A DNA stretch of 55,234 bases from Paenalicyclobacillus macrosporangiidus (GCF_900116805.1 NZ_FPBV01000022.1:1-55234); one strand, 5' to 3'. Counted from the stretch's first letter, positions 40,868 to 50,209 are shown. Translations and numbers: made by a program. Notes: generated by a model from the sequence alone, not told the origin.

Positions 40868-42160
40868 GTGAGTCCACTGCGGGTATTGCTCGCCAGCATG
40901 ATTGGTTCCGTGATTGAATGGTATGATTTTTATTTATACGGTTCCGCGACCAGCCTCGTGTTGTCCAGCCAGTACTTCCCCTCGCATGATCACGCCGTAT
41001 CCCTGATCCTGGCCTTCTCGACCTTCGGGATTGGGTACGCGGCACGTCCGTTGGGCAGCATCCTGTTCGGCCACCTGGGGGATCGCGTCGGCCGCAAGGC
41101 GGCCCTCATCTACACGCTGGTCGGCATGGGCATCAGCTCGACCTTGATTGGCCTGTTGCCCACCTACGCCCAGATTGGACTCTGGGCCCCCATCCTGCTG
41201 GTCGCCCTGCGCCTGATTCAGGGCGTATCGCTCGGGGGCGAATGGGGCGGGGCCATCCTTCTGGCGACGGAGTATGCCCCGCGCGGAATCCGCGGGCTCT
41301 ATGGAGCCATCCCTCAACTGGGGGTCCCCGTCGGGTTGGTCACCGGGACACTGTGCTTCACCCTCATCAGCCATCTGACGACGAATGCCCAGTTTCTCAG
41401 CTGGGGTTGGCGCGTGCCCTTCCTGCTGAGCCTTCTGTTGGTCGCGCTGGCCATCTGGCTGCGCACGGGCATCGAGGACACGCCCGCGTTCCAGGCCCAG
41501 CGTGCGCAGGGCGACATCGCGCGGGTGCCCATCGCGGAGGTGTTCCGCACCAACTGGAAGAATGTCCTGCACGCCATCGGGCTGAAGATCGGCGACGGAT
41601 TCTTGAACGTGTTCGTGATGTCGTACGTGCTGACGTACGCCACGGTGTACCTCAAGTATCCGCGCAACACCGCACTCAACGCGCTGACCATCGGATCGGC
41701 CGTGATGCTGGTCATCATACCGTTCACGGGCTACCTGTCCGACTACATCGGCCGCAAGCGCATCTATCTGAGCGGCCTGGTCCTCCTGTTCGTGCTGTCG
41801 ATCCCGTATTTCTCCCTGATCCCGCGCGGAGCGGGCTGGTTCTATGCGATGGAGGCCGTGGTCCTCGGGGTTGTCTGGGGTGCCATCTTCGCGACGCAGG
41901 GGACGTTTTTCTCCGAGCTGTTCCCGACCAAGGTACGCTACACCGGCCTGTCGGTCGGGTACCAGGTCGCCGCGGCCATCGACGGATTCGGGCCCATCCT
42001 GTGGACATGGATGGCGAAGACGTACGGTCCGTCCGTCGGGAAGTTCAGTCTGTTCATGATGGTGGTCCTCGGCTTCAGCCTCCTGTTGACGCTGTTCGTC
42101 CGGGAGACGCGCGCCGTCGCGTACACCGGCGCGGAACCGAGCCTCAGCCCATACCGGTGA
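40868..42160 (+). CDS. Metabolite:H+ symporter (MFS, ShiA/KgtP-like)
   Basis: A 430-residue major facilitator of the MHS subfamily. Diagnostic stretches are GSVIEWYDFYLYGS in TM1, FGHLGDRVGRKAAL between TM2 and TM3, and RLIQGVSLGGEWGGA in TM4. The subfamily imports dicarboxylates, shikimate, aromatic acids or compatible solutes. Directly downstream of the acyl-CoA synthetase, it most likely supplies that enzyme's acid substrate. GTG at 40868 has AAGGGGGG upstream. Confidence 0.9.
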   Translation: MSPLRVLLASMIGSVIEWYDFYLYGSATSLVLSSQYFPSHDHAVSLILAFSTFGIGYAARPLGSILFGHLGDRVGRKAALIYTLVGMGISSTLIGLLPTYAQIGLWAPILLVALRLIQGVSLGGEWGGAILLATEYAPRGIRGLYGAIPQLGVPVGLVTGTLCFTLISHLTTNAQFLSWGWRVPFLLSLLLVALAIWLRTGIEDTPAFQAQRAQGDIARVPIAEVFRTNWKNVLHAIGLKIGDGFLNVFVMSYVLTYATVYLKYPRNTALNALTIGSAVMLVIIPFTGYLSDYIGRKRIYLSGLVLLFVLSIPYFSLIPRGAGWFYAMEAVVLGVVWGAIFATQGTFFSELFPTKVRYTGLSVGYQVAAAIDGFGPILWTWMAKTYGPSVGKFSLFMMVVLGFSLLLTLFVRETRAVAYTGAEPSLSPYR

Positions 42161-42287
42161 TGGGGGTCCATCGGGCATGGTGTCCACCGATGATGGTGTC
42201 CATCGCAGCCAGGGCCCCCGTGTCCGCCCCCTCCGGCGGCGCGGGGGAACCTTGCGGGCGCTGACCGTTGCGGAAGCTGACCCCGTG

Positions 42288-43370
42288 TCAACTGGGTACT
42301 GAACGGCTCGGTTCCAGCGCCTGCTTGGGGTCCATCTGCCCGAAGATCACGCTGAGGATGACGGGAATGAATCGATCCATCACGCGAAAGTTGGTGTACA
42401 CGAGGTTTCGGACCACCGCCGGACGGAGTTCGTCGCCGTCCACATCCACGCTGGTCCTGAAGAAGACGCGTCCGCTGTCCATATCCATTTCAAAGTTGCC
42501 CACGCTGAGATTCCAGTTGATGCGCATGAACAGTTCAGCGGCCACACTCCGCTTTTCCTTCGGCACGCGGATGGGCAATCTCGAATAGAAGACGAAAATG
42601 CCGTACTCCTCTTCGAGGATTGCCCGGCCTTCCAGATCTCCGTGATCCGCACTCAACCAAAAGCGGATGGTGCGCGCGTTCAGCTCTGTGAACTGCCACT
42701 GCTCCTCCTGCAGGAAGGCGTGCACGACCTCCCGCATGCTCACCCGCGTCGTCTCCAACCCCGCGTCGTCCTGCGCTTGTGGCATCACCGCCGTGACCGC
42801 TTCCGCACCCCGGGACTCGTACACCGTCTCGTCCGCATGGTCCGCCTCCTCGTCCACGAAGGCCACATACCATCCGCGATCATCCCGTTTCACGGCGCAT
42901 CGCCTCAGGGGCGTGTCCCCCGGCACCAGCAACGGGTGCTTCGGCTGTCGCTGCTCCGTCAACCCCAGACAGAAAAACGGAACGTCCGCCGGCACAGCGT
43001 CCGCCAACAGGCTGACCATGAAATCCCCTTGCGGAAGTGTCCGCACCTTGTTGCCCCAGGCCACCACCACGCGGTTCGCCCTGCGGATGGCCGATAGGAT
43101 ATGCGTCTGGTTCTCGGGACCAATCGGATCGGCCACCTTGCGCAAATCCGACGGATTGGCCGCCCGATAGGCGAAGAGATTGACGACCTCGAGCGAACCA
43201 AATCCCCACCGGCGCGCAAAGCCGATGCATCGGCGGATGGTGTTGTCGTCTTCCGCATCATCCGCGGTACTCGGATTCAACATGATGAAGAGCACCCTGG
43301 GCCGCCCTTCTTCCCACTCCCGTACAAGGGAGTAGCGATATGGCCCGTCCATCACGGCGTGTTTGTTCAC
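42288..43370 (-). CDS. DUF1643-YbjN domain fusion protein
   Basis: A 360-residue protein with two halves. Residues 1-160 are DUF1643: VLFIMLNPSTADD, DNTIRRCIGFARRWGFG, VVNLFAYRA and VVVAWGN. Residues about 210-345 look like a YbjN/bacterial sensory transduction domain (EEEYGIFVFYSRLPIRVPKE, AAELFMRINWNLSVGNFEMD). A 45-residue Asp/Glu-rich linker joins them. DUF1643 proteins are normally about 160-170 residues and free-standing. The frame is continuous, so the fusion is real in this sequence. GTG at 43370 has AGGAGG upstream. The function is unknown. Confidence 0.8.
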   Translation of the reverse strand: MNKHAVMDGPYRYSLVREWEEGRPRVLFIMLNPSTADDAEDDNTIRRCIGFARRWGFGSLEVVNLFAYRAANPSDLRKVADPIGPENQTHILSAIRRANRVVVAWGNKVRTLPQGDFMVSLLADAVPADVPFFCLGLTEQRQPKHPLLVPGDTPLRRCAVKRDDRGWYVAFVDEEADHADETVYESRGAEAVTAVMPQAQDDAGLETTRVSMREVVHAFLQEEQWQFTELNARTIRFWLSADHGDLEGRAILEEEYGIFVFYSRLPIRVPKEKRSVAAELFMRINWNLSVGNFEMDMDSGRVFFRTSVDVDGDELRPAVVRNLVYTNFRVMDRFIPVILSVIFGQMDPKQALEPSRSVPS

Positions 43371-43436
43371 ATCGCTTCCTCCTCGGTATCGGGTGGTTCG
43401 ACACCCGGGGCGCCACCTCCTCTTGATAATCGCTCA

Positions 43437-43937
43437 TCACGTCATCCGGAAATTTGAACCAATGACCTGTTTCATCTCCTCAATTTGTGCGGTATGGCGG
43501 CGCTCGTGAAGAGGCAAAACCTCCAACCACTGGTGAATACTCAACATGCCAAAAAAGGGATGCCGGAACCCGTGATGGTGCAATGCATCGGCATCTTCAA
43601 TCGAGGCAAGAACGGCTGTGAGTTCGCTTCTCGAGGCCGCCAATGAGGCCACTGCCTCGTCCAGAGTGGTAAACATCCCCTGTGGATCGGAAACCTTGGG
43701 CGATTTCAACTTTCGGCTTCTATCCAAAACGCTCTCAACAGATTGCCGTGGGATCTCCGAACTCGGCTTGGTCAATGCATGACGGATTCCTTGGACAACC
43801 GCCTTTTCTGTCAAATGGAGATGTTCAAGGACATGGAGAATGGACCACCCGTCTGCGTTACGGATACGCAGTTCTTCATCTGACAAATCCTGAACGGATT
43901 GCAATAACTGCATTCTCGCTTGGCGCAAGTCATCCAC
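43437..43937 (-). CDS. DinB/YfiT-family protein (DinB_2)
   Basis: A 166-residue DinB-superfamily protein with the metal-binding helices ILHVLEHLHLTEK and LPLHERRHTAQIEEM. GTG at 43937 has GAGGGAGG 8 bases upstream; the longer frame from 44081 has no such site and crosses the tRNA-Arg-like repeat. Members are thiol- or metal-dependent transferases of mostly unknown role. Unlike the copy at 22014, no LexA box precedes it. Base composition is lower in GC than in the flanking genes, suggesting later acquisition. Confidence 0.85.
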   Translation of the reverse strand: MDDLRQARMQLLQSVQDLSDEELRIRNADGWSILHVLEHLHLTEKAVVQGIRHALTKPSSEIPRQSVESVLDRSRKLKSPKVSDPQGMFTTLDEAVASLAASRSELTAVLASIEDADALHHHGFRHPFFGMLSIHQWLEVLPLHERRHTAQIEEMKQVIGSNFRMT

Positions 43938-44025
43938 TGGTCCTGCCTCCCTCAATGGATGGGTTGGACACGTGATTTCGTTCCCCGAATGGAAGTGGCG
44001 CGGGCCCCGGACAACCCAGGCACCA

Positions 44026-44078
44026 GCGCCACACTGGATATTTTGGTGCATCCGGATCGACCCGAACCCCGCAAGGAC
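44026..44078 (-). repeat. Partial duplicate of the tRNA-Arg 3' end
   Basis: The 18-bp core ACTGGATATTTTGGTGCA (44033-44050) is identical to 45929-45946, which spans the CCA end of tRNA-Arg and its downstream flank. Similarity extends on both sides (GCGCCAC before; CCGGA..GA..CGAACCCC.GCAAG after), reaching into the T-arm with several mismatches. The rest of the tRNA is absent. This looks like an integration or recombination scar. Confidence 0.75.
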
Positions 44079-44225
44079 CATGTCGGCAAGACGAAAAACG
44101 GGGTCCGGATCAGGATGTCCCGACCCTGATCTGTTGTCTTCGAAACGTTACGGACCCAAACATGCTCATTCCAGAAATGACGGACGCGCACAAGGGGGCG
44201 TCATGTCCTACGATCACGCCATCGG

Positions 44226-44720
44226 TCAAGCCCTTTTCAGATAATCGGCGAGCTGATCCAGCGTTCCATCAAAACCTCGCCGGATGGATTCTAACCCTGC
44301 TTCATAGGTCTCACGCTCTTCCTCCGTCGCGTTGATAGGTCCTCCTTGAAGGGTGAGTTTGGTTTTACCGTCCATCTCGGAGAACGTCAACGTGTTGGAG
44401 ATTTCCAACGGCCACGTTGAACTGAATGGTGCACGGGTGATGTTGCCCTCCTCATCGGAAAAGGAATTGATGAACACGATCTTCTCCGGCGCAACAATTT
44501 CGAGATAAACGAATCTGCCCCACATTTCGTGGCCGTCTGGAGATCGTATGCTGTAATGAAAAACGCCACCCGGGCGGAGTTCCAATTTCGAGACCTGCAT
44601 CGTGAACCCTTTCGGACCCCACCAGTGCTTCAGACGCTCACGTTCGGTCCACGCTTCGAACACGAGCTCCCGTGGCGCATCGAAGGTACGCGTGATGACC
44701 AACTCAATTTGTTCCGACAT
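44226..44720 (-). CDS. SRPBCC-domain protein (AHSA1 family)
   Basis: A 164-residue helix-grip protein with the AHSA1 signature RTFDAPRELVFEAWTERERLKHWWGPKGFT and the YEAGLESIRRGFDGTLDQLADYL C-terminal helix. These proteins bind hydrophobic ligands or act as stress-related chaperone cofactors; the ligand is unknown. ATG at 44720 has AAAGGAGA upstream. It lies between the two tRNA-Arg-like repeats and has lower GC than the core genes. Confidence 0.88.
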   Translation of the reverse strand: MSEQIELVITRTFDAPRELVFEAWTERERLKHWWGPKGFTMQVSKLELRPGGVFHYSIRSPDGHEMWGRFVYLEIVAPEKIVFINSFSDEEGNITRAPFSSTWPLEISNTLTFSEMDGKTKLTLQGGPINATEEERETYEAGLESIRRGFDGTLDQLADYLKRA

Positions 44721-44929
44721 TCACATTCTCCTTTAAATTTTGTGTTCATTGATTATAACGGGATCGCCCTCCTTCTGTAAACTCGGGCTTCAACGAGCGT
44801 ACCCCTCCACACACGACCCGTCAAATCGCATACACCTTGAAAATCATCGGTCGGTCAGGTCCGTTCTCTGACTCCTTCATCACATCAGGATCCACCATCC
44901 TCGCATACAATCGTTCAGGAGGGAAAAGC

Positions 44930-45133
44930 ATGGAGTTTCAGGCGAGTCTAAGCACCCGATTCGCCGTGACCTTCTTGACCATATTGGCTCGGTTTCTCAT
45001 CGGTCCACCGAGCCGCGTTCATCCGTTTACCATCCTGCTCATCATCAGCCTGCTGTACCCCGGCGTATCCCTATCCAGATTCGTCGTGGGACGAATCCTT
45101 TTTCTGCTCATGCTGTTTATGGACATCCGATAA
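44930..45133 (+). CDS. 67-residue hydrophobic membrane protein
   Basis: ATG at 44930 has AGGAGGG 7 bases upstream, a better start than the in-frame ATG at 44837. The product has two hydrophobic stretches (FAVTFLTILARFLIG and FTILLIISLLYPG), then VVGRILFLLMLFMDIR. No family is recognised. It is the only plus-strand gene of the low-GC segment between the tRNA-Arg-like repeats. Confidence 0.5.
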   Translation: MEFQASLSTRFAVTFLTILARFLIGPPSRVHPFTILLIISLLYPGVSLSRFVVGRILFLLMLFMDIR

Positions 45134-45306
45134 TCCTTCCAATCCTCACACACTCTTTTCCGCACTCACTGCTTCCGCCCAATATTAGGGCGTTCTTCCT
45201 CTCATCCGTGACCACCTCCGCCTGGCTCACTCGCGGGCAGTCGTCGCTGTTCGGGAATTTTCTCTTCCTGCAAAATCGTTGCCACTTGCGTATACGTGGA
45301 GGCGTT

Positions 45307-45603
45307 TCAGTGGTTGTCCGCCATGGTCCACTCTTGCGTGATCACACGACGACGGATCCACCCCAATACAGCGGTGACGCACAGCCACCCTGCGTCAATG
45401 CCGAGCCAGACGTGCAGATTGTGAACAGCTTTGGCCGCCAACTGCAGGTCCGCCTGCATCACGGCCGCGTGAATGGTGTGTTGGGACTGCATTTGCCACG
45501 ACCACGCTTGAAACCACCAGAGCGCGGTGTAAAACAGGCAGGCGAGCAGGGTAACCGCGCTGCCGATGAACAAGAGGTGGACGATGGCGCGTGTCCTTTT
45601 CAT
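45307..45603 (-). CDS. 98-residue membrane protein
   Basis: ATG at 45603 lies 8 bases after GGGAGG, within a longer open frame. The product has a basic start (MKRTRA), a hydrophobic helix (IVHLLFIGSAVTLLACLFYT), an amphipathic middle rich in Gln, Trp and His (WWFQAWSWQMQSQHTIHAAV), and a second helix (WLGIDAGWLCVTAVLGW) before a short polar tail. No domain is recognised. It lies in the low-GC segment next to tRNA-Arg. Confidence 0.55.
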   Translation of the reverse strand: MKRTRAIVHLLFIGSAVTLLACLFYTALWWFQAWSWQMQSQHTIHAAVMQADLQLAAKAVHNLHVWLGIDAGWLCVTAVLGWIRRRVITQEWTMADNH

Positions 45604-45920
45604 GACATAGTCCTCCCATTCGAAGATGACGGGTTCCGCGTCGGGGTGCGAAGTGCGGATTGGATATGGGTGATGGAGCGGTATATGACTTGATAATAAC
45701 AAATTTTCCGTACATGAAGTAAATTCCATCTTGGTTGGCGTTCCCGTGAATGTCAAACCGAGCACGCCTGGCAACTCCTCGGTCCGAGGCTGGATCATGG
45801 TCTCAAATCGGCCAAGGTTGAGCAGCGCCTGAAAATGATTTCGGTACACGAAGATTGTCAATAGATTTTCAAGAAGCCGCGGTTGAGCAAAAGCGCGGGC
45901 TCCCGGAATCCCAAGAACCC

Positions 45921-45973
45921 GCGCCACGACTGGATATTTTGGTGCACCCGGAGGGACTCGAACCCCCGCAAGA
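45921..45973 (-). repeat. tRNA-Arg 3' end copy of the direct repeat
   Basis: The intact partner of the repeat at 44026-44078: CCA end, T-arm and downstream flank of tRNA-Arg. The two copies face the same way and are 1.9 kb apart. Confidence 0.75.
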
Positions 45974-46018
45974 CGCGGTTTAGGAAACCACCGCTCTATC
46001 CGCCTGAGCTACGGGTGC
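45940..46018 (-). tRNA. tRNA-Arg (CCT)
   Basis: A 79-nt tRNA with encoded CCA and a slightly long variable loop. Acceptor GCACCCG pairs with CGGGTGC, the anticodon stem-loop is GTGGT-TTCCTAA-ACCGC (anticodon CCT, reading AGG), and the T-loop is GTTCGAGTC. The promoter at 46049-46078 precedes it. Confidence 0.95.
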
Positions 46019-46048
46019 ATGATGGAGAGACCGGATACCCTCTCTTAT

Positions 46049-46078
46049 ATTATACAGGACCAGGCGGCATCCAGGCAA
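46049..46078 (-). promoter_or_regulatory. Promoter of tRNA-Arg
   Basis: On the minus strand TTGCCT (46078-46073) and a perfect TATAAT (46054-46049) are 18 bases apart, 31 bases before the tRNA. Confidence 0.75.
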
Positions 46079-46100
46079 AGGAAAGCTCCGGTCCCGACGT

Positions 46101-46256
46101 CAATCGTTCAAATACCCGGCGCCAATCGGTCAAATGCCAGCATCAATCGTCCATGGATTGCCGGCCGGCCCGTATGGGCGGCTGACCATCGTTCAAGGTC
46201 CATCGTCCACGGTCCCTCTCCAACGGTCAACCGTCCGCAATCGATGACCACGGTCA
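46101..46256. repeat. Cluster of degenerate CAATCGKTCAAAT-like repeats
   Basis: CAATCGTTCAAAT (46101), CAATCGGTCAAAT (46123), CAATCGTCCATGG (46144), CCATCGTTCAAGG (46186) and CCATCGTCCACGG (46200) recur at 22, 21, 42 and 14 base offsets. Further CAACGGTCAA forms follow up to the end of the next gene. The region has no gene. Confidence 0.55.
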
Positions 46257-46697
46257 ACGGTGCCTGGGCCGAAATGGCATGGATACGGACAACCCTTCGA
46301 CGGACATGGTGAGGCGGCCCTGTTCGCATCCCAGATGGCGAACGTGCAGATGGACCCCGAGCCCCGCCAACAACGAGGGCAGATGGACGCGAAGCGACTC
46401 CTCCATCACCGAGATGCCGGGCGGCCCGTCCCGCACCGCCTCCTTCAGTTGGCGCTGTACCAGCGCGGACGGGATGGGGACCAGTTTGTGGGCCGAGATG
46501 TCAATGGCCACCGTGTCGGGTGCCGGGATGGAGGGCACCGCGAGAAAGTCCACATGCCACCAGAGCAGTTTCACTTGGCCGCGGATGCCCTCCGGCGTGA
46601 TGGACACGATGCGAAGCCCGGATTCCGGCAGCAGTTCGTCCATCCAGTCCTGTAAGTCATCCCGGTCCATCACAATGGAGATTTGGGAAACGCGCAC
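46254..46697 (-). CDS. Hypothetical protein, 147 residues
   Basis: GTG at 46697 has GGAGGGGGA upstream. The protein is soluble with no signal peptide. It begins with VSQISIVMDRDDLQDWMDELLP and continues with beta-rich segments (IRGQVKLLWWHVDFLAVPS, TVAIDISAHKLVPIP, LTMSVEGLSVSMPF), suggesting an elongated beta fold that binds lipid or a partner protein. No family is recognised. It is 19 bases downstream of a membrane-protein gene and serS, so it is probably in the serS transcript. Confidence 0.7.
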   Translation of the reverse strand: MRVSQISIVMDRDDLQDWMDELLPESGLRIVSITPEGIRGQVKLLWWHVDFLAVPSIPAPDTVAIDISAHKLVPIPSALVQRQLKEAVRDGPPGISVMEESLRVHLPSLLAGLGVHLHVRHLGCEQGRLTMSVEGLSVSMPFRPRHR

Positions 46698-46716
46698 GAG
46701 ATCCCCCTCCGCACGT

Positions 46717-47034
46717 TCATGGACGGTGCCGGGTCGGCCCAGAGGACGGCTGCCTGCGTGATCGGCGCAACCGTTGCCAGGACTTGACGCCGAGGACAGC
46801 CATCATCCCAAAGCCGGTGACCAGCAGCAGGATGGACACGACCGCTGCCGACACGGTCGGCAGGAGTCCGACGAGAAACCCCATCAACACCGCCGTCCAT
46901 GAAATGAACATGGATCGGCCAAACGCGATGCGGTGCATCGCCCGCCATTGCATCCACACACACCAGAGCAGGAACGCGATGAACAGCAGCTTCACCGCGT
47001 CCCACAGCCACGAGACCCACGGGGTGCCGGCCAT
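46717..47034 (-). CDS. Three-helix membrane protein downstream of serS
   Basis: A 105-residue protein with three hydrophobic segments (AVKLLFIAFLLWCVW, MFISWTAVLMGFLVGLLP, AAVVSILLLVTGFGMMAVLG) and a basic tail (RLRRSRRQP). ATG at 47034 lies in the serS-proximal region with AAGGAATGACC upstream, 11 bases after the serS stop. No family is recognised; context suggests co-transcription with serS. Confidence 0.7.
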   Translation of the reverse strand: MAGTPWVSWLWDAVKLLFIAFLLWCVWMQWRAMHRIAFGRSMFISWTAVLMGFLVGLLPTVSAAVVSILLLVTGFGMMAVLGVKSWQRLRRSRRQPSSGPTRHRP

Positions 47035-47045
47035 TGGTCATTCCT

Positions 47046-48326
47046 TCACTCCGCCGGGCGGATGACGTCCACGCCCAGGTACGGGACCAGGGCGTCGGGA
47101 ATGCGGACACTGCCGTCCTCCTGCTGCCCGTTCTCCAAGATGGCGGCCACGGTGCGCCCGATGGCGAGCCCGGATCCGTTCAATGTGTGGACGAATTCCG
47201 GTTTGGACGTCTCATCCCGACGGAAGCGCAGGTTCGCGCGGCGTGCTTGATAATCCTCGAAGTTGGAGCAGGAACTGATCTCCCGGTAGACGCCCTGGGC
47301 CGGCATCCAGACTTCGAGATCGTACTTCTTTGTCTCCTTCGCGCCCAGGTCCCCGGTGCAGATCTCAATCACCCGGTACGGCAGGTTCAACGCCTCCAGC
47401 ACGGACGCGGCGTCTTCCACGAGCCGTTCCAGTTCGTCATAGGAGGTCTCCGGCAGCACCAGTTTCACCAGCTCGACCTTCTGGAACTGGTGCAGGCGAA
47501 TCAGGCCCCGCGTGTCCTTCCCGGCCGATCCCGCCTCCGACCGGAAGCATGCGCTGTAACCCGCGTACTTCACCGGCAGCTGGGACGCGTCGAGGATCTC
47601 GTCGCGGTGGTAGTTGGTCAGCGGCACCTCCGCCGTCGGGATGAGATAATACGGCAGTCCCTCCAACTTGAACATCTCATCGCCGAACTTCGGCAAATTG
47701 CCGGTTCCGATGAGGCTGGTCTCATTGGCGATGAATGCGGGAAACATCTCGGTGTATCCGTTGCGGCTGGTCTGGAAATCGAGCATGAAGTTGGCCAGTG
47801 CCCGTTCCAGCTTGGCCCCAAGCCCTTTGTAGACGACGAAGCGCGATCCGGTGATCTTCGCCGCCCGTTCGAAGTCGGCGATGTCCAGCCGCTCGGCGAT
47901 CTCCCAGTGCGGCCTCGGCTCAAACGGGAACGCCGGCTTGTCCCCCCAGTAGCGGACCGGCACGTTGTCCTGCTCGTCCTTCCCGTCCGGCACGGAGGCA
48001 TGCGGGATGTTCGGGATGGTCAACAGGAGTTCCTTCACCTCGTCGTCCAGCCGGCGGACCTCGTCGTCCAGCATCTTGATCCGGTCGGACACCTCTCGCA
48101 TCTGCGCGATGTCCGCGCTCGCGTCCTCGCCGTTTCGCTTTTTCTTCGCGATGGCCTCCGAGGCCTTGTTGCGCACGCTCTTCAGCCGCTCCACCTCGGC
48201 CAGCGCGTTGCGCCACGCCTCGTCGACGCGCAAGAGTTGATCAATCAAGGTCGGATCGGCGTGTTTTCTTTCCAAACCCTGGCGAAACTCATCCGGATGA
48301 CTGCGGATCGCGCGCAGATCCAGCAT
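47046..48326 (-). CDS. serS: Seryl-tRNA synthetase
   Basis: A 426-residue class II aminoacyl-tRNA synthetase. The N-terminal long coiled-coil arm (about 25-110) binds the tRNA-Ser variable arm. The catalytic domain shows TAEVPLTN, motif 2 [23 protein letters not shown] and motif 3 [20 protein letters not shown] at 48326 has GGAAGGAGT upstream. No T-box leader is visible, although many Firmicutes serS genes have one. The promoter is at 48396-48425. Confidence 0.97.
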   Translation of the reverse strand: MLDLRAIRSHPDEFRQGLERKHADPTLIDQLLRVDEAWRNALAEVERLKSVRNKASEAIAKKKRNGEDASADIAQMREVSDRIKMLDDEVRRLDDEVKELLLTIPNIPHASVPDGKDEQDNVPVRYWGDKPAFPFEPRPHWEIAERLDIADFERAAKITGSRFVVYKGLGAKLERALANFMLDFQTSRNGYTEMFPAFIANETSLIGTGNLPKFGDEMFKLEGLPYYLIPTAEVPLTNYHRDEILDASQLPVKYAGYSACFRSEAGSAGKDTRGLIRLHQFQKVELVKLVLPETSYDELERLVEDAASVLEALNLPYRVIEICTGDLGAKETKKYDLEVWMPAQGVYREISSCSNFEDYQARRANLRFRRDETSKPEFVHTLNGSGLAIGRTVAAILENGQQEDGSVRIPDALVPYLGVDVIRPAE

Positions 48327-48395
48327 GTCCAACACTCCTTCCGGTGGCACCCCGTCACACCGACGAGGAGCAAGTCCGTGCACACATATGGATCG

Positions 48396-48425
48396 AGCAT
48401 AGCAGATGGTGAACAGCTCCCGCAA
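48396..48425 (-). promoter_or_regulatory. Candidate serS promoter
   Basis: On the minus strand TTGCGG (48425-48420) and TATGCT (48401-48396) are 18 bases apart, 70 bases before serS and after the pdxT terminator. Confidence 0.55.
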
Positions 48426-48462
48426 GGCAGAGGGCGATGCGCGATGCGCCCCGCCTCCGACG

Positions 48463-48487
48463 AAAAGGGTGCCCTCAGCGGGCACCC
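48463..48487 (-). terminator. Terminator after pdxT
   Basis: On the minus strand GGGTGCCC and GGGCACCC form an 8-bp stem with loop GCTGA, followed by TTTT, 40 bases after the pdxT stop. Confidence 0.88.
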
Positions 48488-48527
48488 CGTCATGGTTGGA
48501 TGGGTTTGTTACGCTCGATCTCGATGC

Positions 48528-49103
48528 TCAACGCTTGCCCGCGACGATGTCGAGGAAGTACGCGTGCAGGCGATCATCGGCGGTCAACTCAGGATGGAAT
48601 GAAGTGGCGATAAACTTTCCTTCACGCACGGCCACGATGCGTCCCTCGTACGTCGCCAGCGTCTTCACGCCCTCGCCGACCGACTCGATGTGCGGCGCCC
48701 GGATGAACACCGCCCGGAACGGTTTCTCCCCGATCTCCGGGATGTCGAGATCGGTCTCGAAGCTCTCCCGCTGGCGGCCGAACGAGTTCCGGTTCACGGT
48801 CACGTCCATCAGCGCCAGGTGAGGCTCTGGCTCTCCTTGAATGCGCGCCGCCATCACAATCATCCCGGCGCACGTGCCGAACACCGGCATCCCGTCCTGC
48901 GCCATCTGCCGAATGGGCACCATCAGCTCGTATTCCCGGAGTAACTTGCCGATGGTGGTGCTCTCCCCACCCGGGATCACGAGGCCTTCAATGCCCTCCA
49001 GATGGTGCGGCAGCTTCACCAGCACCGGTTCGGCGCCGAGATCACCCAACATCCGCGCATGTTCGTGAAACGCCCCCTGCAGGGCGAGGACTCCGATCTT
49101 CAT
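48528..49103 (-). CDS. pdxT: Pyridoxal 5'-phosphate synthase glutaminase subunit PdxT
   Basis: A 191-residue class I glutaminase that supplies ammonia to PdxS. GVLALQGAFHEH is the N-terminal strand, IPGGESTTI the oxyanion loop, FGTCAGM carries the nucleophile Cys, and FHPELT the catalytic His and Glu. Its start is three bases after the pdxS stop (TGAGGAATG). Confidence 0.97.
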   Translation of the reverse strand: MKIGVLALQGAFHEHARMLGDLGAEPVLVKLPHHLEGIEGLVIPGGESTTIGKLLREYELMVPIRQMAQDGMPVFGTCAGMIVMAARIQGEPEPHLALMDVTVNRNSFGRQRESFETDLDIPEIGEKPFRAVFIRAPHIESVGEGVKTLATYEGRIVAVREGKFIATSFHPELTADDRLHAYFLDIVAGKR

Positions 49104-49106
49104 TCC

Positions 49107-49991
<885 letters not shown>

Positions 49992-50023
49992 GGTCCTCTC
50001 TCCCTCCGGCTCTCGCCTGTATC

Positions 50024-50146
50024 TTATTCTTTCCTGAGTTTGCGCAGGAAGCGGCGCATTTCAAAAAAGGCGCCGACGATGAACAACAGGGCCAATATGC
50101 TGCAGACGGTCAGACTGCCGATTTGCAACCACAGCGCCGAGCCCAC
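50024..50146 (-). CDS. 40-residue single-helix membrane microprotein between dacA and pdxS
   Basis: GTG at 50146 lies 7 bases after GGAAGGTGG. The product has a short start ([11 protein letters not shown]), one transmembrane helix ([17 protein letters not shown]) and a basic amphipathic tail ([12 protein letters not shown]). A longer form from TTG 50164 is possible. It sits in the same direction 46 bases after dacA and 32 before pdxS, and a promoter-like pair precedes it. No family is recognised. In shape it matches the other two microproteins in the window. Confidence 0.55.
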   Translation of the reverse strand: MGSALWLQIGSLTVCSILALLFIVGAFFEMRRFLRKLRKE

Positions 50147-50180
50147 GCCATCGCCACCTTCCAAGACGGTTCCGACAACT

Positions 50181-50209
50181 ACATTAGTACATTACAGGCG
50201 ATGTAGCAA
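50181..50209 (-). promoter_or_regulatory. Candidate promoter for the microprotein-pdxST unit
   Basis: On the minus strand TTGCTA (50209-50204) and TAATGT (50186-50181) are 17 bases apart, overlapping the last codons of dacA. Confidence 0.5.

Noticed and set aside
43938-44081. 48-residue N-terminal extension of the DinB_2 protein
   Set aside because: It translates the tRNA-Arg-like repeat and has no ribosome binding site.
44837-44929. Longer form of the 67-residue membrane protein
   Set aside because: The upstream ATG lacks a ribosome binding site and the added residues are low-information; AGGAGGG marks 44930.
48327-48530. T-box leader upstream of serS
   Set aside because: A GGGGTGCCACCGG segment resembles the T-box core only loosely. 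There is no specifier stem or paired terminator/antiterminator; the hairpin present belongs to pdxT.
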